From positions 6,076,001-6,140,000 of the forward strand of contig OY744463.1 of the NCBI GenBank assembly GCA_963556145.1: a stretch of DNA of 64,000 bases, in the 5' to 3' direction. Source of the DNA: Hygrocybe punicea (lineage: Eukaryota; Basidiomycota; Agaricomycetes; Agaricales; Hygrophoraceae). Every line of letters starts with the position of its first letter. Positions within the stretch are counted from its first letter, which is position 1. Under the pieces are notes generated by a model. The model searched no databases, had not been told where the DNA came from, and worked only from the letters and a program-made list of their open reading frames with translations. The position numbers were made by a program, and so were the translations under genes. Positions 62,427 through 64,000 of the stretch are shown here, piece by piece.

Positions 62427-64000
62427 ATGGTGCTGTCAACAAAGTGTTCACACAAGCCTGAGTCTTGTGTTTATCCTGACCCATCCCGTCCATCCAAGCT
62501 CCGTCGCATGGTGCCAAGCAAAGGAAAAGGTCGGCAGACTGATGGTTTCAAGATCAGTTGGGATCCCAATCGGACATGGCGGATGCTGGATTGGCTAGAT
62601 GAATATCCTGCACAACGACATATGCTTTTCTCGGACTCCTCTCAGGAAGCTAGGGAAGAAGGACACCACACAGATGTTGGGAAGACCTCAAAGGCAACTT
62701 ATCATTCCCAAATTGCTTCATTTGTCTTTGCCAACGATCAAAATCTTGATTATCAACAACATTTCCAAGTAAACCCCGGGAAATTCACAAAATCAGTTGG
62801 AGACAAGTTAACTTCGTATGTCAAGGTTTTGCGAACTCTGATTTGTACTAATTTGCAAGAATACAGGTTGAAGAAGAAATATCGTGAGAAGTGTTCACAT
62901 TTGAAGCTGAGTGGTACGGGATTGACATGGGAGGATATGACTACCCATCCTCAATATCAGAACCTCATAGGTAAGCAAAGCTTTTTTGTTCCAGAAATGA
63001 ATTGGAAACTGAGCTTGGTTTTTTCAGCGTTAATCGAGAAAGATTTTCCCAAGTTTCCCTGTCTCCACGGATACTGGCGTACGATTCCGAGCTTCAATCC
63101 CTACACAGTTTCTTTGAATCCTAATCAGGATCTTCAATCTGAAACTTCAGCATTGCTCTTTTCAACGAGGGGGAATGTAGAAATTCAACATGGCACGATT
63201 GCTGACACCACTGGACACCAGGTAGAGCCTTTCAGCTCTACCCAAAACAATCCAAACTTTGTCGACGGATCATTCACTTCAGAAGACCACGCTAGTGCAA
63301 TGACAGACGAAGTTCCATTTCCTCCAGTGTCTTCAGTCTTTTCATCAGATTTTCCGGCATCATCGTCGTCTCAGCCTTTCCAACAATCAAATTTTTCACT
63401 ACCCCAGTTGTCTCCCAATCAGTCTGAACCAACCAGTCATGCCTCACCATCATCAATGGCCCCCTTCCTTCATTCCTTGAATATTCCTGGACCTTCACAT
63501 TTGCATGCATCTCCTAGCTTACCCCCAATCGATCCACAGATCCCCTCATTATATGCCATTTCCAGGTCCTCATTCGTCATCCCCTAGCCCTCGTGGAGTT
63601 TCTCCGATCACCCCGGTTACAACACAATCGATCCACGGATCCCCTCGTTATATGCCTTTTCCAGGTCCTCATTCGTCATCCCCTAGCCCTCGTGGAGTTT
63701 CTCCGATCACCCTGGTTACAACACAATCGATCCACGGATCCCCTCATTATATGCCTTATCCAAGTTCTCATTCATCATCCGCTAGCCCTCGTGGGGTTTC
63801 TCCGATCACCCCGGCTACAACACAATCATGGACATCTACCCACACTCCTCCTACTTCCACTGATCTGGTACATTATAACCCAAATCCCTCCTCACAAGGT
63901 CGTGGTAGTTCAGCACCACCTTCTGGCCTTCCTCGATCAAGCAACCTTTCTCGGCAAAATAATGCAGAAATTGATTGGCAAGGCAGTCTCAATGTTATCT
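62427..64000 (+). CDS. Unknown gene, 3' end beyond the window
   Basis: Open from ATG 62427; the ATG at 62508 (MVPSKGKGRQTDGFK) is an alternative start. Residues about 40-170 (ISWDPNRTWRMLDWLDEYPA, QIASFVFANDQ, NLQEYRLKKKYREKCSHLKL) are helical and resemble Myb/SANT-like or trihelix-type DNA-binding proteins that are common in basidiomycetes. A 57-bp GT..AG intron (62971-63027) keeps the frame, giving FPKFPCLHGYWRTIPSFNP after splicing. A Ser/Pro-rich tail follows. The frame stops at 63587, but 99-bp repeats continue open in another frame to the window end, so a frameshift near 63521-63526 (C5 run) is likely. Whether host or element gene is unclear. Confidence 0.5.
63526..63822 (+). repeat. 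99-bp (33-codon) tandem repeat
   Basis: Three units starting CAATCGATCCAC at 63526, 63625 and 63724, with a fourth start at 63823. The period is exactly 99 bp. In one frame they encode QSIHGSPHYMPFPGPHSSSP then SPRGVSPITPVTT, so the length conserves the frame of the Pro/Ser-rich tail. Confidence 0.85.

Overview
The window looks like a transposon-dense stretch of an agaricomycete (basidiomycete) fungal genome. Support for this: a Plavaka-type transposase gene, fungal Helitrons, a chromodomain Ty3/gypsy element with Tf1/sushi-type self-priming, short (about 40-60 bp) GT..AG introns, and a Zn(II)2Cys6-type cysteine cluster. I see no rRNA or tRNA genes, no CRISPR and no clear housekeeping gene. 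Almost every coding segment belongs to, or is broken by, a mobile element.

Layout. 1-1863: part of a small ORF-bearing LTR element. 2205-2705: an inverted repeat. 3977-5666: a non-autonomous hAT in a TGACTCA-rich stretch. 9237-10103: an LTR split by a fully palindromic hAT MITE. 10210-14666: a decayed minus-strand Ty1/copia element. 14667-15060: a Helitron-like fragment. 15326-23640: a decayed copy of an unknown gene family ('family X'), interrupted by an apparently complete chromovirus (15959-22995) with seemingly identical LTRs and a 5-bp target duplication. 23803-24250: an LTR of the same family as 9237-10103. 24486-36057: a plus-strand Helitron ORF split by a hAT (26123-27288), a 7-kb foldback element (27346-34440, containing a 200-N gap) and a non-autonomous Helitron-like element (34648-35997). 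36058-44540: a decayed minus-strand Helitron with Rep, PIF1-like helicase and an adjacent DEAD/RecQ-like fragment, itself carrying a hAT. 45076-47434: two tandem Helitron-like copies. 47440-51010: a second family X copy, interrupted by a recent ORF-bearing LTR element without pol (48062-50666). 51386-52522: a hAT that carries a piece of that element's ORF. 52842-61976: a Plavaka transposon with two divergent genes. 62427-64000: a gene running off the window with 33-codon repeats.

Most notable is the chromovirus. Besides gag and pol it carries, on the opposite strand between pol and the 3' LTR, a TATA-headed, intron-containing gene for a coiled-coil protein with a complete C-X2-C-X6-C-X10-C-X2-C-X6-C cluster. 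GAL4-type clusters of this spacing bind CGG triplets, and the LTR is packed with CGGAG words, so an element-encoded regulator of its own LTR is a testable idea. Second is the foldback element: nearly identical 3.2-kb arms mirror each other across the gap, but their outer ends are clearly diverged, so it is either a gene-converted palindrome or an assembly product. Identities quoted here are by eye.
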